The notes under the pieces are model-generated. The model had not been told where the DNA came from. It ran no database searches and was given only the letters and a program-made list of their open reading frames with translations. Positions 27,727 through 36,425 of a stretch of 64,000 nt of DNA are shown here, in pieces. Position 1 is the stretch's first letter. Every line of letters starts with the position of its first letter. The DNA is from Martelella mediterranea (GTDB taxonomy: Bacteria; Pseudomonadota; Alphaproteobacteria; Rhizobiales; Rhizobiaceae), in assembly GCF_004342225.1 (NCBI RefSeq), contig NZ_SMAR01000006.1, positions 1-64,000 of the forward strand. The letters run 5' to 3'. The translations under genes were made by a program, and so were the position numbers.

Positions 27727-29058
27727 TCACCACTTCTTCTCGAAACGCCGCCTGAGAACGACTGCAATTACATTCATGCTCAACAGAAACACCAAAAGCA
27801 CCATGATGGCGGCAGATGTTCTGGCAATGAAGCCCTGCTGCACCTCGCCTGCCCACATATAAATCTGAACAGGCAAGGCCGTTGCCGCATCCAGCGGGCT
27901 TTCCGGATAATCTGCAACGAAGGCCACCATTCCGATCAAAAGCAGAGGCGCGGTTTCCCCGAGTGCGCGGGCCATACCCAGTATGGCGCCGGTCACAATG
28001 CCCGGAGTCGCCAGCGGCAGCACATGGTGGAAAACAGCCTGCATGCGTGACGCGCCGACTGAAAGCGCCGCCTCACGCACGGAAAACGGTACAGCGTCCA
28101 GCGCGGAGCGGGTCGCAATGATAATTGTTGGCAGCGTCAGAAGCGTCAGCACAAGCCCGCCAACAAGCACCGACGAGCGGGGAACCCCTGCATAGCCAAT
28201 GAAAAAGGCAAGACCGAGCAACCCGAAAACAATCGACGGAACAGCCGCAAGGTTATTGATGTTGACTTCAATCAGATCCGTGAAGCGGTTCCTCGGCGCA
28301 AATTCCTCCAGATAGATTGCAGACGCAACGCCGATCGGCAGCGCCAGCACCAGAACGATCACAAGCATGTAGAATGAACCGGCCAATGCGACACCGATAC
28401 CAGCGGCCTCGGGACGGGATGAGGCACCATTGACCAGGAAGCCGATATTGAAGGACTGGTTGACTGAGCCCTGTGCGATCAACTCTGAAAGCCATACTTC
28501 CTGCGTTTGATTCAGTCCGTGGCCGGAACCGAGCCGTTCCTCTTTGCCAGCTGATTTGAAGGCTGCATCAGCCGGAGCAGAAGCCAGAAAAGTGACGGAA
28601 AGCGTTTTGCCGATCACAGAAGGATCTTCCTGCACGACCTCACGCAGCCTGATCCCCGCATTCAGCGAGATCAGGCGCATGGCATGACGCATTGTCGTCT
28701 GGTTGGCCGGATCAAGGCCGAGTGCCTCTGCAACAGCATTGGCCAGAATGCTGTTATAGTTTGACCGCAGCAGTGCCTCGGGATCGTCTGTGCGCCTGTC
28801 TTGCGGATCAATAATCGCTTCGGTGAAGGTCACCGGCAAAGTGATGGTGGTTTGCTGAAACGCAGAATAGCCGTTTGAAACGATAGAGACGAACAATACC
28901 GCAAGGAAAAACAGGCCAAGAGCGATGGCCATCAGGCCATAGGTCCGGAAGCGCAGCTCTGCTGCAAGACGCTGTTTCAGGCGCTTTTTTCGTTTTTCTG
29001 CCGTTGCTTTATGCTCGTTTTGCCTCTGAGGCACTGGAGCCTGCGTGACATCGGTCAT
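27727..29058 (-). CDS. pstA: Phosphate ABC transporter permease PstA
   Basis: A 443-aa permease, longer than E. coli PstA because of a large periplasmic insertion between the first helix and the core, usual in rhizobia. The C-terminal half has the binding-protein-dependent permease domain, with the coupling motif [46 protein letters not shown]. The start overlaps the pstC stop (ATGA), so both are made together. Confidence 0.94.
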   Translation of the reverse strand: MTDVTQAPVPQRQNEHKATAEKRKKRLKQRLAAELRFRTYGLMAIALGLFFLAVLFVSIVSNGYSAFQQTTITLPVTFTEAIIDPQDRRTDDPEALLRSNYNSILANAVAEALGLDPANQTTMRHAMRLISLNAGIRLREVVQEDPSVIGKTLSVTFLASAPADAAFKSAGKEERLGSGHGLNQTQEVWLSELIAQGSVNQSFNIGFLVNGASSRPEAAGIGVALAGSFYMLVIVLVLALPIGVASAIYLEEFAPRNRFTDLIEVNINNLAAVPSIVFGLLGLAFFIGYAGVPRSSVLVGGLVLTLLTLPTIIIATRSALDAVPFSVREAALSVGASRMQAVFHHVLPLATPGIVTGAILGMARALGETAPLLLIGMVAFVADYPESPLDAATALPVQIYMWAGEVQQGFIARTSAAIMVLLVFLLSMNVIAVVLRRRFEKKW

Positions 29059-30538
29059 GCGTAAAGCTCCTTGTAACCACGGACGATGTAAAGCGCATAG
29101 ATATTCAGAACCAGTGTGATGACGAAAAGCGTCAGACCAAGCGCGAAGGCCACGAGTGTCTGTGGCGTATCAAAAGCGGGGCTGCCGATCAGCTGGTTGA
29201 CGATCTGAACCGTCACCGTCGTCATGGGTTCAAAAGGATTATAGTGGATCTGCGCCGCGAGACCGGCAGCCAGCACCACAATCACAGTTTCACCGATTGC
29301 CCGCGAGGCCGTGAGCAGCAGAGCACCGGCAATGCCCGGCTTGGCTGCTGGCAACAGCACATGGCGAATGGTTTCAGACTGCGTTGCCCCGAGGCTTAAA
29401 GACCCTTCCTTCAGAGAAGCAGGCACAGCCTTGATAATATCGTCAGCAAGCGATGAGATATAAGGGATCAGCATTGCACCGATTACCAGTCCAGCCGTCA
29501 GAACAGACTGCGCGGCAACAAGCCCGGCATTATCACCGGTTACAATACCATTGATAACGCCGGAAAGATCACGCAGGAAAGGCCCGACAATCACTAGAGC
29601 GAAGACGCCGTAAACGATGGCGGGAATGCCGGCGAGCACCTCCAGCGCTGGCTTTGCAATGGCCCTGAACCGTGCCCCGGCATATTCTGCCAGATAAATC
29701 GCTGCGAAAAGGCCGACTGGAACCGCGAACACGAGCGCCACCGCGGCAATATAGAGCGTTCCGACAAGGAGCGGAATCAGGCCGAACAGACCCGCAACGC
29801 CGGCCTCCCCTGCCGATGAGAACCCCGGATCCCAGATCGCCCCAAAGAAAAAGGCTTTTGGTGAAACCAGCGAGAAGAACCTTAAGGATTCAACAATCAA
29901 AGACAGCACAATGCCCAGTGTCGTCAGTACCGCGACCGACGATGCAGCAATCAGAAACAGGTAAACGACACGTTCAACCCTGCGGCGCGCCCTGAACTCC
30001 GGACGGATATTTCGAAGCGACAGGACAAAACCGCCGAGTGCCGTGGCGGCGACCACAACTGCCATAGAGACATTGCTGATCGTCCGCAGCTTATTCAGGT
30101 GTTTGGCGGCTAAGATCACCTCTTTCCGGGGGACCTGGGCAAGCTGAACGCCCACTTGGGCAAATGACGTGCGTAACTGCTCTCCATCGCCAGCAGATGT
30201 GTCGGCTTTCTCTGCCTCGACCAAACGCAGACCGCGCGCAACAGAAAGTACAGAATTATAGCTCAGGCTCGTAGCGGCGGGAGGCTGATTATCCAATGCA
30301 CCTGAAAACCCTTCCCGCACCTGAACCCCCATCACAATCGGGCTGAGAACGAGCCAGACGATCATCACCGCAAGAGCAGGCACGACGGTGTAAAACGCCA
30401 CAAAACTTGCGTAGTGAATGGGCCTTGACTTAAGCCGTGCGGCGCGGTGCCGGACAACGCTATGACGCGTGTACGCGCGGCCAGAAAGCCGACGACACCG
30501 AAAAGAGCCAACAAAACTACAATCAAAGCGACAAACAT
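29055..30538 (-). CDS. pstC: Phosphate ABC transporter permease PstC with apparent 5' frameshift
   Basis: The main frame (29055-30401, GTG start, 448 aa) has the permease core with KEGSLSLGATQSETIRHVLLPAAKPGIAGALLLTASRAIGETVIVV. It lacks the first membrane helix expected for rhizobial PstC. That helix is found upstream in another frame: ATG at 30538 encodes MFVALIVVLLALFGVVGFLA then ARTRVIALSG. The frame of the core stays open upstream and reads ARLKSRPIHYASFV directly before the GTG. Joining them needs one extra base near 30430-30455. Left as is, the ATG frame ends at a TGA near 30372. This may be a real one-base loss or a sequencing error. The permease partner is PstA. Confidence 0.85.
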
Positions 30539-30593
30539 ATGTCCATCCGATAGACGGTCTCAGCCAAAACGATGCTGAACCCGCTTGTTATTT

Positions 30594-31679
30594 TCATTCG
30601 TTTTTTCCGGGCGCGGCCTGCGGGCGCCCGTCAGTATCCTGATATGTCATTCCCGCATCTTCGGCTGCCAGCGCCGCGCGAATATCCCGACGCTCTCTCG
30701 CAGAAACAGGAACAAGCCCATATTCAGTCAGCGGCGAGTAAGCCCCCACCATGTCTTCGGAAAAGAAGAAATCAACATATTCCCGAAGGCCCGGAATGAC
30801 ATTGAGGTGCGCCTGTTTCACATAGAAAAACAGAGGACGCGACACCGGATAGGCGCCCGAAGCCACTGTTGCCGCAGATGGCTCGACACCATCGATAGCG
30901 GCGACATTCAGCTGGCGCACATTATTTTCATAAAAGGACAGACCGAAAACACCCAACGCGCCCGGGTTCGACTGAATGCGCTGCAGTGTTTCGGTATAAT
31001 CGCCAGCGATGCCGATCGCCCGGCCATCCCGGCGCACTTCGACACAACGATCTTCGGCCTCTTCTGCGTCGAGCTTCTCGGCCCATGCTGCCAGCGTTCC
31101 GCTCTTCATGCACCCAACCGACATGATGCGGTCTTCCAGCACCTCCCGTGTGCCATGCTTCTCACCGGGTATAAATGCATCAATGCGGATATCCGGAAGC
31201 GACGGATCGATCTCGGACCAGCGCTGATACGGATTGGCTACGAGCTCACCATCGACCAGCAGTTCTTTGGCAAGCGCCTGGTAGAGCTGTTCGATCGTAA
31301 GATCAAAACCGGCAGTTTCCGCACTGGTCGCGAACACGATACCATCGTATCCGAAATTGAACTCCTCGATACCTGTGACGCCATTTTCAGCGCAAAAGCT
31401 GGCTTCCCCGGAACGGATCGGTCTGGAGGAATTGGCGATATCAATCGTATCAGGTCCAACACCCTTGCAGAATTCCTTCAGCCCCGCAGAAGAACCACCG
31501 GATTCGATCAGCGGCGTTTTGAACTGCGGATAAACTTTTCCAAACGTCTCACCAACAATGCGCGCATAAGGCAGCACTGTGGAAGACCCGACAATCCTGA
31601 CCTGATCACGCGCATCGGCAGCGCTGGCGGTGATGCACAGCGCAAAAAGCGAAATCCTGATCAATGTCGAGAGCGTCAT
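30594..31679 (-). CDS. pstS: Phosphate ABC transporter substrate-binding protein, PstS family
   Basis: A 361-aa periplasmic protein with signal peptide MTLSTLIRISLFALCITASAADA. The phosphate-binding features are VRIVGSSTVLPYARIVGETFGK, ESGGSSAGLKEFCKGVG and DIANSSRPI near residues 28-95, and GEKHGTREVLED in the middle. It is encoded between phoR and pstC, as in Brucella and other Hyphomicrobiales. It captures phosphate for PstCAB. Confidence 0.93.
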   Translation of the reverse strand: MTLSTLIRISLFALCITASAADARDQVRIVGSSTVLPYARIVGETFGKVYPQFKTPLIESGGSSAGLKEFCKGVGPDTIDIANSSRPIRSGEASFCAENGVTGIEEFNFGYDGIVFATSAETAGFDLTIEQLYQALAKELLVDGELVANPYQRWSEIDPSLPDIRIDAFIPGEKHGTREVLEDRIMSVGCMKSGTLAAWAEKLDAEEAEDRCVEVRRDGRAIGIAGDYTETLQRIQSNPGALGVFGLSFYENNVRQLNVAAIDGVEPSAATVASGAYPVSRPLFFYVKQAHLNVIPGLREYVDFFFSEDMVGAYSPLTEYGLVPVSARERRDIRAALAAEDAGMTYQDTDGRPQAAPGKNE

Positions 31680-31786
31680 TGCGCTTGTCCCTTGGCGGGT
31701 TTTGTTGATTGGAGCGCGGTCTGAATGTCTGGCGCAGCTAAGAACACGCTAAACCAGATAGCTATCGCGTGCAGGTCCTTCTTTTA

Positions 31787-31793
31787 TGACACT
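31787..31793 (-). promoter_or_regulatory. Possible Pho-box half-site upstream of pstS
   Basis: On the minus strand GTGTCAT (6 of 7 to the CTGTCAT half-site) followed by AAAA lies about 110 bases upstream of the pstS start. A second, weaker copy CCTTCAT is 21 bases upstream of it. The spacing and match are not perfect, so this is only a candidate. Confidence 0.25.
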
Positions 31794-31823
31794 TTTGCAA
31801 AGTATTTATGAAGGATCACCGCT

Positions 31824-31855
31824 TTGTTTTCTTTATTGTTTTCTTTATTGTTTTC
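31824..31855. repeat. 12-bp tandem repeat between phoR and pstS
   Basis: TTGTTTTCTTTA occurs twice in tandem with a third partial copy TTGTTTTC. It starts some 20 bases after the phoR stop, in the leader of pstS if transcription begins at phoR. Confidence 0.75.
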
Positions 31856-31875
31856 AGGTACGGCGTGAAATGCAC

Positions 31876-33132
31876 CTAAAAGCGTACGATAAAGGTCGTA
31901 CCCATTCCGACTTCAGAGCGGACAATCAGTCTGGCGCGATGCCTTGTCAAAATGTGTTTGACGATCGCCAGGCCAAGACCAGTGCCTTTCTTGGAACGAC
32001 TGTCGGCCACAGAAACACGATAAAAACGCTCCGTCAGGCGCGGCACATGCTCAGCCGGGATACCTGGACCATAATCGATGACAGACACTTCGGCACCACG
32101 CGGTGAAAGGTGCTTGAGATGAACATCGATTTTCTCGCCATCGGAACCGTATTTGCAGGCATTCTCCATGAGGTTTTCAAAGACCTCTACGAGTTCATCC
32201 TTATCGCCCTGCACGTAAACAGGCTCATCAGGCATGTGCAGCGAAATACCGACACCAAGTTCGTTTGCCAGCGGCAGGAGAGAGTCACGCACATGCTCAA
32301 TCAGCGGCGCCAGTTCAATGGTCTGGTCAGGCGGCAGATGAGCCCTCACCTCCAGACGTGACAGCGACATAAGATCATCAACCAGACGGCTCATGCGCGT
32401 GGCCTGATCCAGCATAATCGGCAAAAACCGCTCCTGCGCTTTTGCATCACCCTTTGCCGGTCCCTGCAGTGTTTCAATATAACCGCGCAGAGAAGCAAGC
32501 GGCGTGCGCAGCTCGTGGCTCGCATTGGCGACAAAGTCGGACCGCATCCGATCGATGCGACGGGATTCAGAAACATCCCGGAACATCAGCAGGAAAGTCG
32601 GTCGCCCGCCCGCTTCAGCCGTTGCAGCAACAGGCGCAGAGCGCACCAGATAAACCCGCTCGGAGGGCAGACGCTCGGAATATTCGATCTGATTGGAGCG
32701 TCCGCTCGACAGCGTATCGCGCACGATATCGAGAACACCCGGCGCACGCATGCGCGCAGAAATATGTGCTCCGATCGGAAACGTTCCAAAGGTATCGCCG
32801 GCAGAACGGTTCTGAAACAGAACGGACCCGTCAACATTCAGCACGTAGATCGCCAGATCGATCTCGTCGAGGAACCGTGGCATGTCGCCAAAATCAAGAG
32901 GCGCATCATGCTCATGCCTATCGGCAACCGGCGTTTCACGCTCCTCGTTTTTCAGCTTCACCTGATAAAGTGCAGCAGCAACCACCGCCAGCCAGCCGAT
33001 CAGAACATGCGGAATATCCAGAGCACTCGTGCCCCAGGCAACCAGTGCCACCAGAGACGCAGCCACCAGCACAGCGCGCGCTGAAGTCGCACGCACTGTC
33101 AGATTACGGACCGCATGGTTCAGCCGGTTCAA
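31876..33132 (-). CDS. phoR: Phosphate regulon sensor histidine kinase
   Basis: A 418-aa membrane kinase. Two membrane helices lie at about residues 17-55 (AVLVAASLVALVAWG and VLIGWLAVVAAALYQV), followed by a PAS domain (about 80-180: EIDLAIYVLNVDGSVLFQN), then the HisKA box FVANASHELRTPLASLRGY with phospho-acceptor His206. The ATPase domain shows LMENACKYGSDG (N box), DYGPGIPAEHVPRL (G1) and KGTGLGLAIVKHIL (G2). It is upstream of pstS and is the cognate kinase of PhoB by order. Confidence 0.95.
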   Translation of the reverse strand: MNRLNHAVRNLTVRATSARAVLVAASLVALVAWGTSALDIPHVLIGWLAVVAAALYQVKLKNEERETPVADRHEHDAPLDFGDMPRFLDEIDLAIYVLNVDGSVLFQNRSAGDTFGTFPIGAHISARMRAPGVLDIVRDTLSSGRSNQIEYSERLPSERVYLVRSAPVAATAEAGGRPTFLLMFRDVSESRRIDRMRSDFVANASHELRTPLASLRGYIETLQGPAKGDAKAQERFLPIMLDQATRMSRLVDDLMSLSRLEVRAHLPPDQTIELAPLIEHVRDSLLPLANELGVGISLHMPDEPVYVQGDKDELVEVFENLMENACKYGSDGEKIDVHLKHLSPRGAEVSVIDYGPGIPAEHVPRLTERFYRVSVADSRSKKGTGLGLAIVKHILTRHRARLIVRSEVGMGTTFIVRF

Positions 33133-33229
33133 TTGCCACTCCAGATCATCTGCAGAAATCCATCTTAACAGACGGTCGCTACACGTGTTTTATGACAGTA
33201 ATATTCCTGCGGCCGAAATCAGTGCGGTT

Positions 33230-34519
33230 TTACTGAACATTCTCCGCTTCATCCACAGACCTCGCGCGGATTGCGAAAATATCCAGCGGAATACCGGTCC
33301 CGTTCACATCACTCGAAATCATCAGCTGAGACGGAAGGGCGCCGCCATTCGGCCTTAGCTGGATCACCAGATTATCGCGATGCGCCGGAGCGGAGTATCG
33401 GTGGCGCTGACATCCCTGTATCGTCCCATCATAACAGGCGATAGCTGCCTGATGGTCACCACCCTCAGGCGCCACAACGGTCGCCTCGACCAGTACCGGC
33501 CCGTCTTCCAGCATATTCGTCACAGCAGGGGGAATGCGAAACCGAACAGAACCGGAATCGCCTGCGGCATTGGCCACAATGCGCAGTGCCGGTTCGCCAT
33601 CCACTGTCACCTCCTCTGCCGAAGCAGATGCACCTGTCGCAACACCGCTCGCCTGTCCCGGCAGATAGACCGGTGTCCAGGTGGAAGCGCCTTCAAAATC
33701 CTCAGCCTCAATCCGCGGCGGTGGGTTGGGAACAGCCGTATCGCGCGACTGCGGGTTCATCGTAAAGCCGGACTGCATGATCCACCAGGCGCCCGCAGCG
33801 ACAAAAGCGATGACGACGAGCAGCATGAAACCGGTCGCGAAAATACCGCGCTTTTTCTTGCGATAAGGTGGTTTACCGGTATCCCGTTTCGGGCTTCTAT
33901 GTTCTTTCTGACCGACCTTGGCCTTTGATGCCGCCGCCTTCTTTGGTGCACGCTTTCGCCTTGCCGGCCTGCGCCGGTCGTCATCCACCGAAATATCGCC
34001 CATGCCGCCGAGTGCGCCAGCATCAAGGTGACCTGTTTCCGGCTCGGGTGTAAAATCGTCTCGTGTGAAGTCAGCGTCGGTCCGGCCGCGGCCATCATCA
34101 AACGCAGGACCATCCGGAAAAACCGTCGGATCCGAGGCGTTTTCAAACGGCATCTCGACGGACGGTTCTGCATGCATGGGCGGGTCCATTTGCAGAAAAG
34201 GCTCTTCCGGGACGTCCGATGAGATTTGTTCACCAGCTTCCGGCGTGCGGCCAACGGCGAAAGGATCATCAAACAGCGGCGGGGCGTTTCGCCCCCTCAC
34301 CGAGCGCGCCCTTTCAGCTTCTTCACGTTCAATTTGCGTGATCGCATCATCAAGCTGTCGCCGCTGACGTGCGGCAACCTTGGGATCGGACACCTGCTGC
34401 TTCGACAAACCGCGCTCCAGCGCATCGCGCGCAGACTGGTAAATTCGCGCCCGCACATTCGCATCTTCACGTTCGGCGTTGTCGAGTGCCTTTCTGATGG
34501 CTTCTTCCAGTCCGCTCAC
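33230..34519 (-). CDS. Hypothetical single-pass membrane protein with periplasmic domain
   Basis: A 429-aa protein with an N-terminal helical stretch (residues 1-75), an acidic, Pro-rich disordered part (about 76-180), a strongly basic Lys/Arg stretch (about 185-232), a single membrane helix GIFATGFMLLVVIAFVAAGAWWIM (about 232-255), and a C-terminal globular domain predicted in the periplasm (about 275-429) with two cysteines in CYDGTIQGCQRH. I do not recognise a family name. It is 97 bases upstream of phoR on the same strand and may share its transcript, but no link to phosphate is visible. Confidence 0.75.
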   Translation of the reverse strand: MSGLEEAIRKALDNAEREDANVRARIYQSARDALERGLSKQQVSDPKVAARQRRQLDDAITQIEREEAERARSVRGRNAPPLFDDPFAVGRTPEAGEQISSDVPEEPFLQMDPPMHAEPSVEMPFENASDPTVFPDGPAFDDGRGRTDADFTRDDFTPEPETGHLDAGALGGMGDISVDDDRRRPARRKRAPKKAAASKAKVGQKEHRSPKRDTGKPPYRKKKRGIFATGFMLLVVIAFVAAGAWWIMQSGFTMNPQSRDTAVPNPPPRIEAEDFEGASTWTPVYLPGQASGVATGASASAEEVTVDGEPALRIVANAAGDSGSVRFRIPPAVTNMLEDGPVLVEATVVAPEGGDHQAAIACYDGTIQGCQRHRYSAPAHRDNLVIQLRPNGGALPSQLMISSDVNGTGIPLDIFAIRARSVDEAENVQ

Positions 34520-34731
34520 GTTTCCTATCCCGTTTTATTCAGAACCTGCTGCATTGAACGCACAGCCTGATCGCTATTGACAGGGTTTCGCACAATGTAT
34601 CAAGGCAAAATACATGTCTACTGTTCCATAGACTCATCGACATTCAGATGACAACGATCGGTCTGGCGTTGCAATCCGTCCCGAAAAATGCCTTTGTTAT
34701 CAGGCAACAAGCGCATGAGAGGAGCCGATCA

Positions 34732-35511
34732 TTGTCGCAGACATTCCGCCTCGACGATCTGATGCGGATCGCCCGCGAAGAAGGCCGGATTGTGGCTGAG
34801 GAGGCTGCTGCCCGCATGGGGGTTACGGTGCAGACGATCCGCCGTGACCTTCTGAAGCTGTCTGATGCCGGAAAACTGACTCGCGTACATGGAGGCGCGG
34901 TGCTGCCATCTGGCACCGCCAATATCGGCTATGATGATCGCCGCAGCCTGCATTCTGATGAAAAAGCAAACATCGCCGCAGCCTGTGCCGCCGCGATTCC
35001 GGACAATGCCGCCATTTTCATGAATATCGGCACGACGACCGAGGCCGTTGCCCGTGCGCTGCTCGGCCACAGCAAGCTGCTCGTTGTCACCAACAACATC
35101 AATGTCGCCAATATCCTCGTGGCCAATCCGGACTGCGAGATCGTGCTGGCTGGCGGTTTGCTGCGGCGTACCGATGGCGGACTTGTTGGCACACTGGCCA
35201 ACCGGATTGTCGAGCAGTTCAAGTTTGATCTGGCTGTGATCGGCTGTTCCGCCATCGATGACGACGGCGACCTTCTGGACTTTGATATCATGGAGGTCGG
35301 CGTCAGCCAGACCGCAATTGCCCGCTCGCGCAAGACATTTCTCGTCGCCGATCATTCAAAGTTTTCACGGACGGCCCCTGCCCGCATTGCCTCACTGGCT
35401 GACATCAACACCTTTTTCACCGACAGATCACTGACGCCGGAATTATCAGCCAGTTGCAAGCGATGGAACACAGAAATCGCCGTTTCTAGAACGGAAAAAC
35501 CCGCCGGTTGA
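34732..35511 (+). CDS. DeoR/GlpR family transcriptional regulator
   Basis: About 259 aa. TTG at 34732 is chosen as the start because GGAG lies 7 bases before it and the protein then begins MSQTFRLDDLMRIAREEGRIVAEEAAARMGVTVQTIRRDLLKLSDAGKLTRVHGGA, the typical HTH. The C-terminal DeoR sensor domain has IFMNIGTTTEAVARAL and VTNNINVANIL, the sugar-phosphate binding loops. It is closest to GlpR-like regulators. It is convergent with the L-fucose operon, so a role there is possible but unproven. Its stop codon lies in the loop of its own terminator. Confidence 0.92.
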   Translation: MSQTFRLDDLMRIAREEGRIVAEEAAARMGVTVQTIRRDLLKLSDAGKLTRVHGGAVLPSGTANIGYDDRRSLHSDEKANIAAACAAAIPDNAAIFMNIGTTTEAVARALLGHSKLLVVTNNINVANILVANPDCEIVLAGGLLRRTDGGLVGTLANRIVEQFKFDLAVIGCSAIDDDGDLLDFDIMEVGVSQTAIARSRKTFLVADHSKFSRTAPARIASLADINTFFTDRSLTPELSASCKRWNTEIAVSRTEKPAG

Positions 35512-35521
35512 GGCGGGTTTT
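35497..35521 (+). terminator. Terminator overlapping the DeoR stop codon
   Basis: AAACCCGCC-GGTTGA-GGCGGGTTT followed by TG. The TGA stop at 35509-35511 lies in the loop, so a ribosome ending translation would cover the hairpin. On the minus strand AAAACC..GGTTTTTCC also gives a T-run, so it may serve both converging units. Confidence 0.75.
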
Positions 35522-35548
35522 GCATCAGGAATTCCAGCACAAAGCGCC

Positions 35549-36400
35549 TCAGGCATTCCAGGCAATCGTCTTCTGTGTCTGCTCGCCGAGACCCTCAATG
35601 CCAAGCTTCATAGTCTGGCCTTCTTTCAGATAGACGGGCTCCGGCTTCTGGCCCATACCAACACCGGGCGGCGTGCCGGTGGTGATGATGTCACCCGGCT
35701 GCAGGCTCATGAACTGGCTCAGATGGCTGACAAGCGTCGCCACACCAAACACCATCGTGCTGGTCGAACCATCCTGATAGCGATGACCGTCCACCTCCAG
35801 CCACATCGGCAGGTTCTGCGGATCGTCCACCTCGTCGCGGGTGACGAGATAGGGACCAATCGGGCCGAATGTATCGGCGCTCTTGCCCTTCACCCACTGA
35901 CCGGAGCGTTCAATCTGAAATTCACGCTCGGAGAGATCGTTGATGACGCAGTAACCGGCGACATGATCCATCGCATCGTCCTCATCGACGTATCGGGCTT
36001 CCTTGCCAATGACGACGCCAAGCTCGACTTCCCAGTCGGTCTTCTTCGAATTCTTCGGAATGCGGACATCATCATTCGGCCCGATGATGGCGCTGGTCGC
36101 CTTCATAAAGATGATCGGCTCTTTCGGCAGTTCCGCACCCGTTTCAGCAGCATGATCGGCATAATTCAGACCAATGCAGATGAATTTCCCGACATCGCCA
36201 ACGCAAGGCCCGATACGGCTCGATTGCGGCAGAACCGGCAGGCTGTCGATCCCGGCAGCGGCAATGCGGGCGAGGCCTTCATCGGTCAGCGTCTCGCCAG
36301 CGATATCAACCGCAACCGAGGAAATGTCGCGATATGTGCCGTCAGTGTGAAGAATGGCCGGACGTTCGGCGCCGGATGCGCCAAGCCGAAGCAGTTTCAT
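35549..36400 (-). CDS. FAH-family hydrolase, probable 2,4-diketo-3-deoxy-L-fuconate hydrolase
   Basis: A 283-aa fumarylacetoacetate-hydrolase-fold enzyme. The core has FICIGLNYADHAAETG (about 70-85), the metal-binding ExE in DWEVELGVVIG, NDLSEREFQIERSGQWVKGKSADTFGPIGPYLV, and GDIITTGTPPGVGMG. Next to an L-fuconate dehydratase and a 2-keto-3-deoxy-L-fuconate dehydrogenase-like SDR it most likely cleaves 2,4-diketo-3-deoxy-L-fuconate to pyruvate and L-lactate, the last step of the non-phosphorylative route. It is the last gene of the leftward operon. Family members also include ureidoglycolate lyase, so activity is inferred from context. Confidence 0.85.
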   Translation of the reverse strand: MKLLRLGASGAERPAILHTDGTYRDISSVAVDIAGETLTDEGLARIAAAGIDSLPVLPQSSRIGPCVGDVGKFICIGLNYADHAAETGAELPKEPIIFMKATSAIIGPNDDVRIPKNSKKTDWEVELGVVIGKEARYVDEDDAMDHVAGYCVINDLSEREFQIERSGQWVKGKSADTFGPIGPYLVTRDEVDDPQNLPMWLEVDGHRYQDGSTSTMVFGVATLVSHLSQFMSLQPGDIITTGTPPGVGMGQKPEPVYLKEGQTMKLGIEGLGEQTQKTIAWNA

Positions 36401-36425
36401 GGTATGTCTCCCTGTTCGTGGCGTT

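Noticed and set aside
30585-31724. Plus-strand 379-codon frame opposite pstS
   Set aside because: Antisense shadow; pstS has a signal peptide and phosphate-binding motifs on the minus strand.
31787-31820. A full Pho box with three 11-base repeats upstream of pstS
   Set aside because: Exact counting gives a 21-base spacing and the middle unit does not match; only one good half-site remains.
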